Shown: positions 11,846-23,697, counted from the first letter of the stretch. The stretch is DNA of 64,000 nucleotides from Symbiodinium natans (GCA_905221605.1 CAJNDS010001125.1:186001-250000); one strand, 5' to 3'. A program made the numbers and translations. The notes: generated by a model not told the origin, from the sequence alone.

Positions 11846-13449
11846 GGGGTGACCCCCCGCGCTATCTGCGCGCCCCCCGATTTAGGAGGCGCTTTGTGAA
11901 GGACGGGGGTTTATCTGCAATGTGTCCCGATGACCCAGGCGCCTGCTTCCGTAGACCGGGGACCATCCCAACACCGAAGTTCCAACCCCTAAGCCTTGAT
12001 CATGAAGCTGGCAGCCCCCCCTAAGAAAACTGGAGCAAAAGATGAGTCAGGTGATGATGGAATAGAGCCTGGGAAAGCCGTGGTTCCACGGCTGGCCTCC
12101 TCTCGGCTCCCCTAGACAGCACTGTGTCTTAAGTCACAGGGCTGCATGGCATTCCACCAGCCAGACATCCAAAAGGCAATCGGCATGAAAGTTGGGGTAG
12201 TAATCATAGAATGTGGGGAATCGTATCGCAAGCCAGGACAGATCACAGTGCAAGTGATCCAGAAACGCACGTCTCTTTCATGTGTGGCCGTAGGCACTGC
12301 AGGGGTATTGGGAGCCAGGAATTTGTGAAGTGGGGCCCATCTCCCATGTTGGAGCGAGGATAAAGCGCAATACTGAAGACCCGCCTAAGACCTCCAGCAT
12401 AAGTTTTGGGAAGCCTGCGTCACAATCGAGGCTGCAAGGTCAGCTAAGAGAAAATTGGGAGAGGTGGTCTGATCGTAGCAGTTGGCATGAAATTACAGAC
12501 CTGAAGCTGACCGTCAAGTACAGGTGCTCATAGGCGGCCGCATGAAGTCAAAGATCAAGCGAAATTCTATTGAGGATGTCATTGTCATAGTTATCATTAC
12601 AGGCTTACTGGCAATCCGCTGTCTTATTGGCAATCGTTGAAGAAGCCATGGCTGCTCTGGTAAGGAAAGGTACGATGGTTCCCACTCTGTCTTGTGCCAG
12701 AACCTAAGCACAAGCCATTAGAGCATCATAATTTGACTGTTTAATGGAGAACGAAGATGAGGTAGTTGTTATTCAAGAAGTAATCAGTGTTCAGTATGTC
12801 ATCACGAATGTTCTGGTGACTGACAGCTAGCAATTCACATATTGAGCTAATAAAGTCATCATTCCTAGTTTACTAACTTGGACACATAGTACTTCGCAAT
12901 GGTAGCAATAATTCTTTTGCATACTAGAAAAAGCAACAATGATAGCTACTAAAAATAATGTTGAATGAAACTGTACTCAGAATGTCAATAGCAGAAAAAT
13001 GAACAATAATGGCAGCAAAAGCAATACCTATATGTGAAAACAGACATAGCAGTAGCACTCATGGCGGCAATCAAACAGCAAAAGACAAGAAATTGCACTC
13101 GCAATAGCAACAGTCATAGCACTTGTAATCATCATCGGAATAACAGCAATCGCCAGAATAATGGTACAGAACTCGTATGAACTCGTACGTAGCAATCAGA
13201 ATTTGTCGCGCGCTCCTAGTTACTAGCAACTACTGCGGGGGTGTAGTCATTGGTAACTAGTCATCAGTAACCGTGAATCGTATCGAAAACTAGCCATTGG
13301 TATATTAAGAACTAGTCATAAGTAGTAGGAGTAGCAGCAGGAATAGCAGCAGTGGTCGTAGCTGTATGCAGTTGCAATATACCGTTGTACAAAGCAATAT
13401 GGTCACGCAGTGGTAAGTATCTAGCGGGGCTATGACATTATAAGGCACA

Positions 13450-13466
13450 CCCCCCCCCCCCCCCCC
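13450..13466. repeat. Homopolymer of 17 C
   Basis: Uninterrupted C run in gene-poor DNA. The length may be unreliable because such runs are error-prone in sequencing. Confidence 0.9.
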
Positions 13467-13975
13467 ATTTGCAAGCAAGTCGGTCGGACGATGCCACTCG
13501 TAAGCAGGCTGCATGCCGGCGTTTGTCAATGCCCTATTGAGGCTTGGGCCATCTTTTGTCTCCAGTATGCCTGATTCAGAAGTTGAGGAGGTTAACAGCA
13601 CAAACAAAAAGCATGCGGACCCTTGCTGTCCTTGCCTCACGATGCCGCTCGTAGGGTCCCCACCTCAACCAAATCGAACACCAACATCAAATTTAGCATC
13701 ATGATATGAGATGTTCGCAAAAAGTACAGTAGGCTCGCTGCGGACGGCAGAAGCGAGGGTCCTGAAGAAGGTCGGGATGGGAAGCTACAAGAGCCCATAG
13801 GCCAAGCTAGGCACATGCTCTGCTCTTCACCTTGAGACCCTGAGACCTTCATGTACACACGCTATGGTGTTGTGCAACATGTTCCGAAAAATCCTACAAA
13901 TCTGAATGAGCTAACTGCACTACCGACTTCAGTCTGAACAAAACTGCAATAGCATTGGGGTGTTTCGGGTCAAGT

Positions 13976-14692
13976 TTAGTCCTTGCCGCAACCGATATCG
14001 GTCATGATCTCGTGGCTTCGAGGAAAAAACTGGTCAGGGCACCGGGTATTCAGGGAATACTCCGGGAATACCTCTCTGACCGCTGTGCCCCTGCCATCCC
14101 CTGCCTGCGAGGTGCTCTCCGATATAGTTCCATCCGGCAGATGGTCGAAGTGGAATTCGGGAGCCTTGGCACTGAAGCTCTGCCTCATCCTGAGCGCCCC
14201 TTCGCTGTCGGACCTTTCAAGGGAAAGCTCTTTGTCGGCAATTTGCCCGTCAATGGCTCGAATGCGCTCGTCGTGCTCATTGGGGAAGGTCGTGGGATCG
14301 TACGGGATCTCCAAAAGGATAAGGCCGGGATACTTTTTCTTTTCGTTCTGTGGGTTTTCTGTGGATGGAAGGACGGGCTGCGAATGTGATGCTTGCAACG
14401 CCGTCTGGAGCTGAAGGTTCGCCTTCTTTGGGCGAGATTTCTTGACCGGGAGCGGAGCTCCGTAGGGACACTTGCGCTCGACCAGTCCAAGTGGCGGAAT
14501 CGTAAGACTGTCGTTGTGCCGACGTGCTTCAGCAGAGTGCATCTGCCGGAGCTCCTCCATTACATCGAACCGTTCCATCCGTGACCTTGCCAGGTAGTAT
14601 TCACGCGGCAAAGCTTCCACCACCTCCCTCTTCTTGTGCCGCACGGGCCGAGAAGCATCGAGCACACGCCCCTGAGGCGCACGAGTCTTCTG
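13976..14692 (-). CDS. Exon of unknown protein, about 235 codons
   Basis: A long open minus-strand frame ending at 13,976, preceded by an in-frame stop near 14,700. It is probably an internal or terminal exon entered at an AG around 14,687. The predicted peptide is hydrophilic and charged. It has a basic N-terminal part (Arg-His-Lys-Lys-Arg-Glu, later Lys-Lys-Ser-Arg-Pro-Lys-Lys) and an acidic, Ser-rich middle. I recognise no family. Sustained openness and natural composition support real coding; the antisense frames (13,955-14,414 plus) look like shadows. A short ATG-initiated segment at 14,783-14,738 (Met-Ser-Gly-Pro-Tyr-Arg-Trp) could be an upstream exon. Confidence 0.5.
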   Translation of the reverse strand, partial: QKTRAPQGRVLDASRPVRHKKREVVEALPREYYLARSRMERFDVMEELRQMHSAEARRHNDSLTIPPLGLVERKCPYGAPLPVKKSRPKKANLQLQTALQASHSQPVLPSTENPQNEKKKYPGLILLEIPYDPTTFPNEHDERIRAIDGQIADKELSLERSDSEGALRMRQSFSAKAPEFHFDHLPDGTISESTSQAGDGRGTAVREVFPEYSLNTRCPDQFFPRSHEIMTDIGCGKD

Positions 14693-15296
14693 CGCTTATG
14701 AAGCAACAGCCCCACAACATGCAGAGAATGATCTGGCCTCGGGCATCCTCGCTGCGATTCCTCCACCTATACGGACCGCTCATGATGTGCAGAATTCAGC
14801 TCTTGAAAGTGCTCGCCGGTGCCAAGAATTAACTAAATTGCTCCGCCATTTTCATGCCGCAGAGCACGCTTGCAAATCTGAGCAGTCAAGGCTCTTTGCA
14901 GGTTGGGCCACGACCTGGGAAAGCCTGGCATCCTAGCGCTGAGACTCAGCACACTGCATGTTGGGTCCAACCTCTGGCGACAGCCTGTTCGGCTCTGTAC
15001 ATGTAACAAAAGCTGTCGCAGATCCAGCCTACTGCACGAATTCATGACTCAAAGGCATCAACCTTAAGATACATGGACTCGAAACATCGCCAACTCTGAC
15101 TGGAGCAATGTGCTGACGCAAGGGCATGCCTACACACCCCCGCAACGATGCCATCAACTCTTCTGCAAGTCAGGTGCTGCACTGCCTGCTGTTGTTGCAC
15201 AAGGTATGTACTGCGTGAAACAAGGCGGGCGCTCAGCTCCTTCACAGCGGAGGACTTTGCGTCTCGTAACTAGAGGCACCCACAACGCACACGTTG

Positions 15297-15606
15297 TCTG
15301 AAACATCTGGCAACTCTGCGACAGTTTTTCAAGTTTGACTGGGTGGACTTCTTCCCAGCTTGCGGTGTCATTCTTCAACATTGGGCGGCAAAGTGTACGG
15401 CGTCCTATTCGTGCAGTCAAGGTGCTGCGAGAGGAGAAGGACCTCCGCCGACCCAAATGCCTCAAGGCATCGTCTTCAGATCGGACACGGTATAAACTCG
15501 GCATGGTCTGATGCAAGCGACTTGCGGACCTTTGGCTTCGGGACATCCTTTTGCGAGGTCGTTCTCGGGCTCTCAAGCGCTCCAAGTTTGATTTCGCCTG
15601 CGGCAT
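15297..15606 (-). CDS. Candidate N-terminal exon, basic unknown protein
   Basis: Starts at a true ATG (15,606) and encodes about 103 residues that are strikingly Arg-rich (Arg-Pro-Arg-Lys-Arg, Gly-Arg-Arg-Arg-Ser, Arg-Ile-Gly-Arg-Arg). They end in Met-Phe-Gln just before a GT near 15,298. No domain is recognised. Basic, Ser/Arg-rich N-termini occur in nuclear or RNA-binding proteins, but that is only a guess. It may belong to the same gene as the 14,692-13,976 exon downstream on this strand; the linking exons are not resolved. Confidence 0.4.
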
Positions 15607-15654
15607 GAACCAGCAACTGACAAACAGCTGTCAAGACTGATTCAAAGACTAGCT

Positions 15655-15697
15655 TCTACTAGCCTATACTAGCCTATACTAGCTTATACTAGCTTCC
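15655..15697. repeat. Short tandem repeat, unit about 10 bases
   Basis: Four to five copies of 'tactagcctatac'-like units in direct orientation. Confidence 0.8.
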
Positions 15698-16639
15698 TGA
15701 CACTCTGGTGAGACTTACTGCACGGGCTGTGCGGATTCAGGTTCAGGCCTGTGGTGGCAGTTCTCATATCGGAAGGCTCTTGAAAGAGATTCAGGCTTTC
15801 GGCGGGCTGAAACTTCTGGAGATTGCTATTGAAGGGTCTGAAGTCGAAAGTGAGGCCTAAAGACGACTACATTATGGGAAGTAGATGCTTCCTTCGTCTG
15901 TTGCATGCCCGGCCATGCTGGTATAGCCTCAAGCATTGCAAAGTGCAAAGGAGGCCTCCAGACGACAGGCGTTTCGAGGACCGCTTTGGAGATCGAACAG
16001 GAGAAGAAGGGTCTGGCACACATTGGGTGTGGATCTTGCTCAAGGGGTTACGCACGTCACCAGCTGAGCTGCAGACTCGAAGCTGAGAGAGGTCTTCTCG
16101 GATTGATGCGCACCTTAGTGGCGTAAGCTGAGTGAAGGCATGCAAGCATGCAGCAGCAAGACAGAGCGAGCAGACATTTGCCATCAGATGCCATCAGCTT
16201 CAAACGTCTGAGGTCATAGGTCGCGGAGCAGGATCAGACGACGCCTGAGGAGCCTCCTGCAGTGTGAATACAAAGCCGGCTCTTCAATCAGCGAAACTGC
16301 GCAGTTAAACAGACTTGCGTGCTGCGCCTTGCTGTGTACCTAACGGTCTTCGAGAACGCAGTTTGAGAGCGAGGGGGGGAGGGGGGGGGGGGAAGCTTGG
16401 GACTGTTGTTGCAGACTCCAGCACCGACGACAGTGACTAAACTTGCGCGTTTACGCGGAGGCATGGCCTCTCGAAGTTATTGAAGCATGCTTCGGGCGAA
16501 CTGTGGCTAACTGGTATGAGATCTCTCTTCAGAATGGAGCCTCCTGTCCCACACCAGCTTCGAAGCGGCGCAGCAGGTCGCGGATATCGGTCTCCTGCGA
16601 TACGGTCGCCACACTACTGTAGTTCACGGCATTCATACA

Positions 16640-16666
16640 CTATGTGTGTATATATATATATATGCT
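16640..16666. repeat. TG/TA dinucleotide microsatellite
   Basis: TGTGTG followed by about eight TA units. Confidence 0.85.
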
Positions 16667-16789
16667 GACCTGCATACACCAATCCCGACGGCAGTGTCGA
16701 TTTTTGCATGGTTGAATCAGCTGAGGCCTCCCCACGTTCTTGGGCACCTTTGCGCCGCCGCCGAATGGCCGCAAGGGGTGTCCTCACTT

Positions 16790-18255
16790 TTTTGGGGCGA
16801 CTTCAGAGCGACGCGGAAGAGGAGCCAAAACTCTTGGCCCCGAGCCCTGCCAGTGCCAAACCATCCTCACCAGCGGTGAGGTCCGAAGCTTCGCTAGACT
16901 CGACCTCAGTTCATGCGAATCTCTGCGAGTTGAATCGGTTTTTGTTCTGCAGGCCTACGGAGATCCTAAAGGCTCGTGGCCACAGTGACCGGTGATGGTG
17001 CTGCTGAGGTGGCTTCCTGCCGCGCGGAGAATGCCGCGGACCTGTGCGAAACAACGCCCTGGCGCTCACAAGGTGTGTGTGTGTGTGAGGATCTTTTGGA
17101 GATGGTGGCCATCATGTGCCTCGCAACTTTGCATGACGCGGTCGAAACGACATGGCCTGCTGCTGGCCAATGCCGAGGATGCACAAGTGGTAGAACCCCC
17201 TGAAGAGCTGCCCCAAACCTTGGGACAGGTGCTGTGAACAGCTGACGTTAACGCCAATGGCTCCAAAGCTTCGTGAGAAAGGCCTGGCGCTCGAACAGCT
17301 GTGGCTCGTTCAATCCTCCCACCTCATGTCACCTCACCTCACACTGAGTCGGCCGCCCGCTTGCTTGGGAAGAAGCCTGTGCCCGGACGCCGGCCCGAGA
17401 CCAGAGAGCTTGCCTGGACAACCCACATCCACGTGGCATTGGCATGCTTCTGCTATATTTCTCCTTTGCTTCTGCTTTGCTTACGCTTCTGGCCTCACGG
17501 GAGGACCGCAAGGTGCTCGCACGAGACGTCCAGGAACTCGGCCTTTCCCGAGGCTAAAGGCTTACTAAGGTGCGCGGAAAGTCTTGAAGGATTTCAGTTC
17601 GCCTCTTTACTATATATACTATATCGCTCTACTATCGTCTTTGATGAGAATCTCAGCAGCTCACCCTGGCCGCTCAGCCCGCTTCACGGACTCGATGACC
17701 AGCTCCTGATGTCGCAGTTTGAGGGATCGCTGCCGCGACGACATGACATTCAGAGACTGGCCAGGCCCGATCGAAGCCGGCCAGAACTCTGCAGACTTGA
17801 CAGCATTTCTAGGCTGTCTCCACCCACTTGCCCTTTAGTCTTCCTGCTCCTACATGTTCATCCGCAGGGCGCGCTGCAGCATGTCTGTCTTGTTTGCTCA
17901 ACCAACTGCGGAAAAGGACCCTACTCACTTGTAGAGATCAGCTGCGCGTCGCAGCCCGCAACTCTTGACCGCGTTCTCGGCATCGTTTCGCCGTGCAGCG
18001 CGGACGGTACCCTTCATGACCAACACGACTCGATGCTTGTCCGCTTTGGATTTTTAACGCTGCCTCACTGCATTGTTCACAGGTCAAAGGCCAACGATCA
18101 AAGGCGAGCGGAGAACGGGGAGTTCATCGTGGCATAGTAACATTAGGATTGAGCAGACCTTGGAAAGCACCTTCAGCCCGCACCGACAGAGTTTTTTGGT
18201 CAGCCATGGTGAGCTCCTGCTCCGAGGGCTCGTTAGCCTGCCGAGGAGTGGCCAT
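16790..18255 (-). CDS. Multi-exon unknown gene, Ser/Ala/Arg-rich
   Basis: Several short minus-strand exons with natural composition follow one another. The first begins at ATG 18,255 (Met-Ala-Thr-Pro-Arg-Gln-Ala-Asn-Glu) and ends near 18,159 at a GT. An exon at about 18,030-17,937 ends in Leu-Tyr-Lys before a strong GTGAGT-like donor. One at about 17,746-17,660 contains SSRQRSLKLRHQELVIESVK. Others occur near 17,549, 17,420, 17,226-17,110, 17,055-16,976 and 16,900-16,795. The series suggests one gene, but phases were not proven for every junction and the product is unknown. The first ATG lies only 11 bases after the stop of the preceding minus-strand gene, directly after a TAG that could serve as a trans-splice acceptor. 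Confidence 0.5.
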
Positions 18256-18266
18256 TCTTGGGCGAG

Positions 18267-18830
18267 CTAGAATGGTGCAGACGCCGATGCAATCTGGAGT
18301 GTCAAGGCCTGGGGCTTCTGTTCTTCAACTGGCGCCACCTTTGAGATTGCCCTGGCCTCAACAGCTGGGACTCTGTAGACCTGTAAAAAAAAATGTAGCC
18401 TTGACATGCCTTAACCTTTTCTGACAACTTGCAATGCTAAGCTCTTGGCCGCAGTTTCCCGGAAGGTGGCCACTGCGCTGGAGGAATCACAGCTTGGGGT
18501 GTCCTCGTAGCTGGCCTCCAATGTACCCGCATTTCCATAAGCCCTTGGCGCATCAAGCAAGAGCTGTCGCCAGAGTTGCAGCGCTATCCTTCTCCACAGG
18601 TGTGGCGCTGGGGACTGCGGAGGCCGTAGACACCTCCCAGATACCGACTCAAGATGCTAAGAGCACTTGCCTGCCTCGGTAATCATCTTACCCTGTTGGA
18701 AGCCCTCATCCAAGTCTTGCAAAGTGAGCGATACTTCGCACGCTACTCGTACCTGCCCGTACATACTGGCTGCCTTGGCCCGCCGCCGTAGATCCTGGAG
18801 AGCGCGGTCGCCTGCCGCTTGTCCATACGT
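18267..18830 (-). CDS. 3' exons of an unknown gene
   Basis: A chain of exons in compatible phase ends at a TAG at 18,267-18,269. The first (about 18,850-18,700) is helical and charged (Ala-Leu-Gln-Asp-Leu-Arg-Arg-Arg-Ala-Lys) and ends before GGTAAG. The next two are Ser/Thr/Ala/Pro/Glu-rich. The last junction is convincing: exon end at 18,429, a 48-base GT-AG intron with a run of nine Ts before ACAG, and the exon resuming at 18,380 in phase 0. Another junction uses a GC donor (about 18,528). No domain is recognised. The protein looks largely disordered, with one predicted helical segment. Confidence 0.5.
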
Positions 18831-19165
18831 AGATGAATGGCTGCCGAGTTGAGACTGCTACCCTTGTCAGTTGCTACAGCGGCAAGCGACTGCAACGGCT
18901 ACGGCTACCGGGCACGTCGGCATTTCTGGGCTCCCTGGCCGCTGTCATCTACTGGTGGCGGCGCTGCAGCCGCCGCGACCTCGCCAGGGCGATACCGCAG
19001 CGCCGCAGCGCCGCAGAGCCGCAGCGCCGCAGCGATGCGGCTGCAGTTCATTCCGTACCCCTTCCACTATCAGCCCCGCACCTGCTGAAGGAGGGCTGCA
19101 ACGCCTGAAGCGAAATGAGAAGCGAGACCTCGCATGGCCTCATGCCTCAGACATCCTCACCATGC

Positions 19166-19715
19166 CTAAGCAGCATCTGCTCTCAAACCGAAGCTGCCGC
19201 CGATGACAATCTGCTGAGTGGGCTGAGTGGACTGAGTGCACGGCTGCACAGCTCGTCGTCTCTTGGCACGTCGTCCTGACATCATTACCCAGTGACGGAG
19301 GGCTTCCACTCTTTCGTTTGGAGGAAACGACGCCGCTTTTGGAACCGTCTGGTAAATCCCAGCAGGTGGCAGGTGGCGTTGGTTTCGGGAAGCGGTTTCA
19401 GGATGAGAGTCGTCCAACAAGACACTGGATGGGGCCAACCATTCTACATATACTATAGACTCTGGGCATTCCAAAAAACTCCAGGTCAAGATGTGAGAAC
19501 ACGACGTCGCCCTCGGTTCACCGGAGTGGCGGTTTCTTATTTTCAAAGCCCGCGCCACAAATTGCCGTTCACTCTGTACCCCAAGCTCAGCCATCGCTCA
19601 ACTTGAACCAAATGCACCATTGCTTCCTGTCATTCCATGCCGTCCGGGCCTCAGCCTCTTCCTCGCTGAGGGGCTCCTGTTGATCCATTTCCGGAGTTTC
19701 CAAGGCCTGCAAGGC
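19166..19715 (-). CDS. Exons of an unknown gene
   Basis: The 5' exon starts after AG/G at 19,715. It encodes an acidic segment (Glu-Thr-Pro-Glu-Met-Asp, then Leu-Ser-Glu-Glu-Glu-Ala-Glu-Ala-Arg) that leads into Trp-Cys-Ile-Trp-Phe-Lys-Leu, ending near 19,595. A later stretch (about 19,380-19,180) is basic (Arg-Arg-Ala-Lys-Arg-Arg-Arg) and Gln/Thr-rich, ending at a stop at 19,166. Composition supports coding; the splice chain between them is unresolved and the product unknown. Confidence 0.42.
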
Positions 19716-19827
19716 CTCTGCAGAGGAAATCGGGGCTGAGCGAAGCATCTCTGCTCGTGATACCTACGCTTGTTCTTATCGGATATCCGCATGCAACCGC
19801 ATGCGACCGCATCTTGCACGGTGCACA

Positions 19828-19846
19828 CACACACACACACACATAC
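19828..19846. repeat. CA dinucleotide microsatellite
   Basis: About nine CA units. Confidence 0.9.
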
Positions 19847-20649
19847 CAACTCCGCACTTTTTTCACCGATCCACACTCCTTACGGCGAGAAATTCTACAC
19901 GTAGTGATGACTCTCAGCCAGCTTCTGTCATTGGCCGACGGCCGTTGGGAAGCTGTCAGCACCATCCCAACGTGTGTTTGTAGTGAGCTCACCTGCTGTC
20001 ACCTGGCAAGGCCGGGAGATACTGGTTTCTCCATGTTTTTCCGCCGCCAAGTTCCAGGGCGACCATTCTCCCCACCTTGTGAACGGGACTGAAAGGTTGC
20101 ACCATGTCACACCACAACCACAGCTCACAGGCACCGACCTGCAGAAGAGACTGCTCTCCTCGTTCTTGTAAAAGTTCATGGTGTCGGTTTGTGTACGCAT
20201 CATCGCCTTCGAGAGAACTTCTGGTACCGATCCTGCATGCTTCTGCAAGCTTCCCAAACCAGCCCCGCTCCCACATCGCCTCGCGGCTCATTGGGTTTCG
20301 CACAGCATATGAGCCGCATGGACCGAACGTGGACATTGAAGAAGTTGGCCGCCAAATTGTCCACCTTCCGGTCTGTCCTGTTTGATATTCATAGGCTCCG
20401 CTTCTTCTGAACCTAGCCGACGCTCATCTCCCCAAGCAAGATCCAGATGCTGCGTCGGGCTCGTCCGGCTCGCTCGACATGTAGAAATCGCGACCAAGAG
20501 CGAACCATCCCTGACCCAGAGTTCGGCGTGCGCGATGGGAGATTCGCCATTCCTGGCTTGCAGACTCGAACAAACCTAGCTATGGAATTTGCCCCGATCT
20601 CCCAAGTAAGGTTCTGAACGTTTCGTGAAGTGATACCCAAGGTGCTTCA

Positions 20650-21580
20650 TGCTCCTCTGCGCCATTATGGCTCATCAGCTGCAGCACCTCTGCGCTCGGG
20701 CGGGGTTTTGCAGAATCCAGACAGATTGCTGACCACTGCTCTTACGTCAGCCCGGACTCCGAAAGATCTCGCTGGACTTGCCTCACTTCCACTTCAGGCA
20801 AGGCACCCGACCATGCCCTTGCGCTTTTGCCAGAAGCCGCGCATCCTGCAAATGTCTGCCGTCTGCGTTCTTACTGCGCCTACGCAAGAGGCAGCGATAG
20901 GCAGCGGGAATACGCACAGTCCTCCCCAAAGCTGTTGCAGCGTAGGGGATCGGCCGCGGCGGCCAGCAGCAACTCAACCACCTGCAGGGCCACGGCAAGG
21001 GAACCGCCCTTAAGCCTCTGTTGCCTTCTAAAACGGTTAACTTTGTGGAAGCCAAACCTCGTAGTGACCCCAGCGTGCCGCTGACATCAGCGGAGAGTAT
21101 CTGCCAACACCTGGACAGCATGTCGACTTGGAACATCTCCTCAGAGTCTGTACGTGTTCAAGGTATACTGTCCATTGCTGCCATGTCACTAGACCCTTCT
21201 GGGTCTGCAGCTGCTTGCAGCAGAAGGTTTGCGCACGCCACCCGTCCATTCCAGGCAGCACGGAACAGTGGATACCAACCGTTTGTCTCCACCTCTCGCA
21301 GAGTCGTACAGCTACATCCAAGAGGCTGATGCGCTGAACTCACATGTTGCCGTGAGATTGTGGTGGACAGTCTAAGAGGACGCCTTGCCAAGACCCCAGC
21401 TGGCATCACCAAGCGGGCTAAGCAGCAGCTGCAACACCTCGCTTTTTGAGAGTCCGAGCCGAAAGTGACGAGCCGCATGCTGTGCGAAGTGTCCTCGACA
21501 AGACCGTAGTCAGCAGCCCATGTTATTGCAGTTTGGCCCAGATCATTGGCTGCCAGCGCTGCAGGAAAGCCCACCAGAAG
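20650..21580 (-). CDS. Ankyrin-repeat protein, multi-exon
   Basis: Several short minus-strand exons each carry part of an ankyrin repeat. About 21,574-21,517 reads Asn-Asp-Leu-Gly-Gln-Thr-Ala-Ile-Thr-Trp-Ala-Ala-Asp-Tyr-Gly, matching the xDxxGxTPLHxAAxxG core. About 21,290-21,195 carries WYPLFRAAWNGRVACANLLL followed by Ala-Ala-Ala-Asp. About 21,104-21,058 reads SPLMSAARWGHYE. Joining 21,058 to 20,981 across a 76-base GT-AG intron gives GHYE-VVELLLAAAADP in phase 0, a perfect helix-turn-helix continuation. A further repeat-like exon lies near 20,690 (VLQLMSHNGAEEH). Ankyrin repeats bind other proteins, and the family is very large in dinoflagellates. The 5' end, 3' end and partner domains are not resolved. 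Confidence 0.7.
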
Positions 21581-22035
21581 CGTTTCGCCTACACCATTGG
21601 AAAGCCATGATGCGAAACCGTGGCGAGCAGTTGATCCGTACCGTTCCGTGCCGAGCGGCCCACTTGCCGAGCCAAGCCAGTGTCCCCCACTCCCGTGCGA
21701 ACCACCTCATCGGCTCTGAAAGAAATCAGGTCGGTGCAGCACGCTTTACACTTTAGTGCCAAGCTATGTATACCCAAGCGCAGGCCTCGGCAAGTGCTTG
21801 ACCAGGCTCTGCGTCCACCTTCCAGATTGCACCACTAAGATCTGGTATTAGGTGATCGCAATCATGAGAACGCCCCATGAGTCTCCTCCAACCATCTGAT
21901 GGCTGCTTCCAACTTTGTGGCTTCGTGCCTGCCACAGGCGGCGCAGCCTCGGCAGCGTGGTCACCAAGGTTGCCGCAGCCTGGAGACGCGTGGCTCTAGG
22001 ACGGCTAGGGGCGAGAGCAAGGGTCAAAGGGTCTG

Positions 22036-22103
22036 GCGGCTCCTCCTCCTCCTCCTCCTCCTCCTCCTCCTCCTCCTCCTCCTCCTCCTCCTCCTCCTCC
22101 TCC
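22036..22103. repeat. CCT/AGG trinucleotide microsatellite
   Basis: About 21 CCT units. If translated on the minus strand they would give a poly-Glu tract, but I see no supported exon around it. Confidence 0.95.
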
Positions 22104-22316
22104 ACCATGATGGTCCATGGCTGTTCAGGTTGAGATTTGCGCCCACTAGAACTTCTTGTGGCAAACCACCACGACCGCCTCCGGACCTACGTTGAACAGC
22201 AGTACAGACTAACCTCAACTTGGTGTCTCATTTTCTTATTCACCCCCGCCCCGCCCAAAAGAATGCTATAGTCCAACACGCACCTCTCTTTTCGAGGGCC
22301 TTGGAGGCCGAAACCT

Positions 22317-22352
22317 CCTTCCTTCCTTCCTTCCTTCCTTCCTTCCTTCCTT
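22317..22352. repeat. CTTC tetranucleotide microsatellite
   Basis: About nine CTTC units on the plus strand. Confidence 0.95.
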
Positions 22353-23326
22353 CTTTGATTCCGACCTTTCGAAGGGGCATCACTCCAAAGGCTGGCTCTC
22401 CCTCTCCGCATGCATGGCCCCCGGAAGGTGCAACAGCGAAGTGCGCTTCGGTCTCGGCTCCGTGGGTGAGATGCTTTGCTCACACGGGCCTTTTTGATAT
22501 GAGGCATCATCAACTTGCCATTGGAGCACATCTTTGTTCCTTTCTCTCTCTTGGGCATGTGAACGCCGGGGCCTCCCAGGGCCTCCACGCATGCACATGA
22601 CGCGCACCCTCGCGTCCCCTACGCTTTCCAACTGAGCTGTCGGCTCAACCTCGCAACCTTGACATGACCTCTTTATCTTCTTTCTGCTGGGCCTGGGGGG
22701 AGTCCGCTTCTCTCACTCTCTCATTCTTTCACTCTCGCACTCGCTCTATCTTTCGGTGAATAGGGACAACACAAAACCTCCCTGTAAGGCAAGGCAAGGC
22801 ACTGTTGATCCAAGCGCTCGTAGCCTCCACGTGTCGATGGGTCCCAAGAGCCGGGCGAAGGGAAGAAAGGGAAGACCGGCATCGTGCCAGAACATGAGGT
22901 CCAAAGTCATTTGCGTCATCGTTTGGGCAGTTCCAGGATGCACAGTGGTGACGATGCAGCTTGCAATGTGCTGATCTCTACGCCTGTAAAACAGCTGCAG
23001 ACTGTTGTTCATGCTCATTCTCAAGGGGCATCACGGACACGCCTTCAAACATACAGCTCGCAAAACGATGGCAGGCCTGTCTCGGGACTGTGTCTAAAAC
23101 TTCGAGGTGAGGTAGAGCCTGCTGACATGCAGGCGCTGCCCTCACCAGCTAGTTCATGTCAGATTTGGGAGCTTTCGGGGATCACAGACCTTCGCTACAT
23201 CTCGCTGATGATAGCGCCGGGTGCGATTCCCAAAAAAGCGGTGAATATTTAGATGCGGCGATGCCTCCAAGATTCGCTCTCGCGTCACCTCCTCCTGCTT
23301 CCGCACCGGGTTGAGACCTGTCAGGA

Positions 23327-23560
23327 CTATGCTACCGGAGAAGTAGGACTTCTCTCATCCCTTCTCATGAGCGCTCGACTGATATCCAGCTCCCGCAGAG
23401 TAGAAACGCCCTGCAAGGCTGCAGATGGGCTCTCAGGCCCTCTAGGCACCGTATTGGCACGTGTTGCCGGAGGCTCTGTCGTTAGATGCGCCGCCCGAGC
23501 TGAAAACGGTGGCCATGGGATCAGAAAGCCCTTCTGTCCCTTCTGAGTGGATTGGTCGAT
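23327..23560 (-). CDS. Candidate exon, one LRR-like motif
   Basis: Minus-strand open stretch with Pro/Ala/Arg-rich residues followed by Leu-Gln-Gly-Val-Ser-Thr-Leu-Arg-Glu-Leu-Asp-Ile-Ser, which resembles one leucine-rich repeat. It could belong to a gene downstream of the LRRC56-like gene or be chance. No start or verified splice site. Confidence 0.3.
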   Translation of the reverse strand: MDQSTQKGQKGFLIPWPPFSARAAHLTTEPPATRANTVPRGPESPSAALQGVSTLRELDISRALMRRDERSPTSPVA

Positions 23561-23697
23561 CACGTGGTCGGAACCCGTGCTCCATGCTGCCGTTCATCCC
23601 TGCATGAACTCCCTTGGTTCAAGACCGTTTCTTCGCCGCAAGCATCCTGAACACTGTCGTATCTACGGGAAGAGAAGGGACGCCTGGTGGCGTGTTG

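Larger units (their letters stand above)
8871..13975. other. Long gene-poor stretch with simple repeats
   Basis: No frame here shows a recognisable domain or convincing coding bias. Two weakly protein-like plus-strand frames (12,146-12,328 and 12,330-12,533) lack start context and motifs. The stretch contains a telomere-type array, a long pyrimidine microsatellite and a homopolymer of 17 Cs, annotated separately. 12,720-13,430 is AT-richer and unique-looking. Confidence 0.5.

Noticed and set aside
12100-12540. Retrotransposon fragment
   Set aside because: Open frames and spacing looked suggestive, but I found no reverse-transcriptase motif (such as YxDD), no endonuclease motif and no terminal repeats.
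16708-16995. Plus-strand Ser/Ala/Arg-rich frame
   Set aside because: The antisense reading gives acidic, exon-bounded peptides (AG/G acceptors) consistent with the minus-strand gene.
17301-18137. 278-codon plus-strand open frame
   Set aside because: The minus strand here shows several short exons with natural composition and good GT/AG boundaries, and the neighbouring exon chain is minus. The plus frame has no motif and looks like a shadow.
21848-22133. Poly-Glu or poly-Ser protein
   Set aside because: The acidic or Ser run is only the translation of the CCT microsatellite; flanking residues have no support.
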